A stretch of 5,507 nucleotides of DNA from Clostridiales bacterium (lineage in GTDB: Bacteria; Bacillota; Clostridia; Christensenellales; Aristaeellaceae). This document shows, piece after piece, positions 5,496 through 5,507 of the stretch. The notes under the pieces are model-generated. The model was not told the origin of the DNA, made no database searches, and saw only the letters and a list, made by a program, of their open reading frames with translations. The position numbers and the translations under genes are program-made. Location: positions 1 through 5,507 of the forward strand of contig DXVG01000137.1 of the NCBI GenBank assembly GCA_019409045.1, written 5' to 3'. Each line of letters begins with the position of its first letter. Position 1 is the stretch's first letter.

Positions 5496-5507
5496 CTGTC
5501 TCTTATA
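5496..5507. other. residual Tn5/Nextera mosaic-end adapter sequence
   Basis: The final 12 bases, CTGTCTCTTATA, equal the first 12 bases of the transposase mosaic end used in Nextera libraries (CTGTCTCTTATACACATCT). They occur exactly at the sequence end and are AT-richer than the surrounding coding DNA. They are most likely untrimmed adapter and not part of the organism. Confidence 0.9.

Overview
This window carries a compact aromatic amino acid (shikimate/chorismate) biosynthesis operon read entirely on the minus strand, together with its promoter and an apparent Phe/Tyr leader-peptide attenuator. The DNA is very GC-rich, and codon third positions in the genes are nearly all G or C. Strong AGGAGG-like ribosome binding sites, the DAHP synthase subtype with an N-terminal ferredoxin-like domain, the GESGST form of EPSP synthase and the GQSH form of chorismate synthase together suggest a high-GC, probably uncultured, member of the Bacillota (Clostridia-like). 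That assignment is an inference of moderate to low confidence.

Layout in transcription order (right to left). At the right edge is the C-terminal 165 residues of a GH94-type glycoside phosphorylase (4997-5495). Its stop codon lies inside the -35 box of a near-consensus promoter (4972-5000). A leader follows, with a 27-codon peptide rich in Phe and Tyr (4859-4942), a possible antiterminator (4821-4877) and a perfect 12-bp intrinsic terminator (4802-4840). Then come aroF (DAHP synthase, 3737-4756), tyrA (prephenate dehydrogenase, 2907-3740), aroB (3-dehydroquinate synthase, 1841-2887), aroA (EPSP synthase, 645-1850) and the first ~204 codons of aroC (chorismate synthase, start 667). The genes overlap or are separated by at most 19 bases, so they very probably share one transcript.

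How the genes work together: AroF makes DAHP from PEP and erythrose 4-phosphate, AroB cyclises it to 3-dehydroquinate, AroA makes EPSP from shikimate 3-phosphate, AroC makes chorismate, and TyrA commits prephenate to tyrosine. The dehydratase, shikimate dehydrogenase, shikimate kinase and chorismate mutase/prephenate dehydratase steps are not in the window. The leader suggests that the whole operon is expressed when charged tRNA-Phe and/or tRNA-Tyr is scarce.

Both ends of the sequence look like sequencing or assembly artefacts. The last 12 bases (5496-5507) match the Tn5/Nextera mosaic end. At the left end, a 45-base stretch of aroC (12-56) lies in the opposite orientation to the rest of the gene, between 11-bp inverted repeats (1-11 and 57-67). 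No gap exceeds 300 bases, and I see no credible gene on the plus strand.
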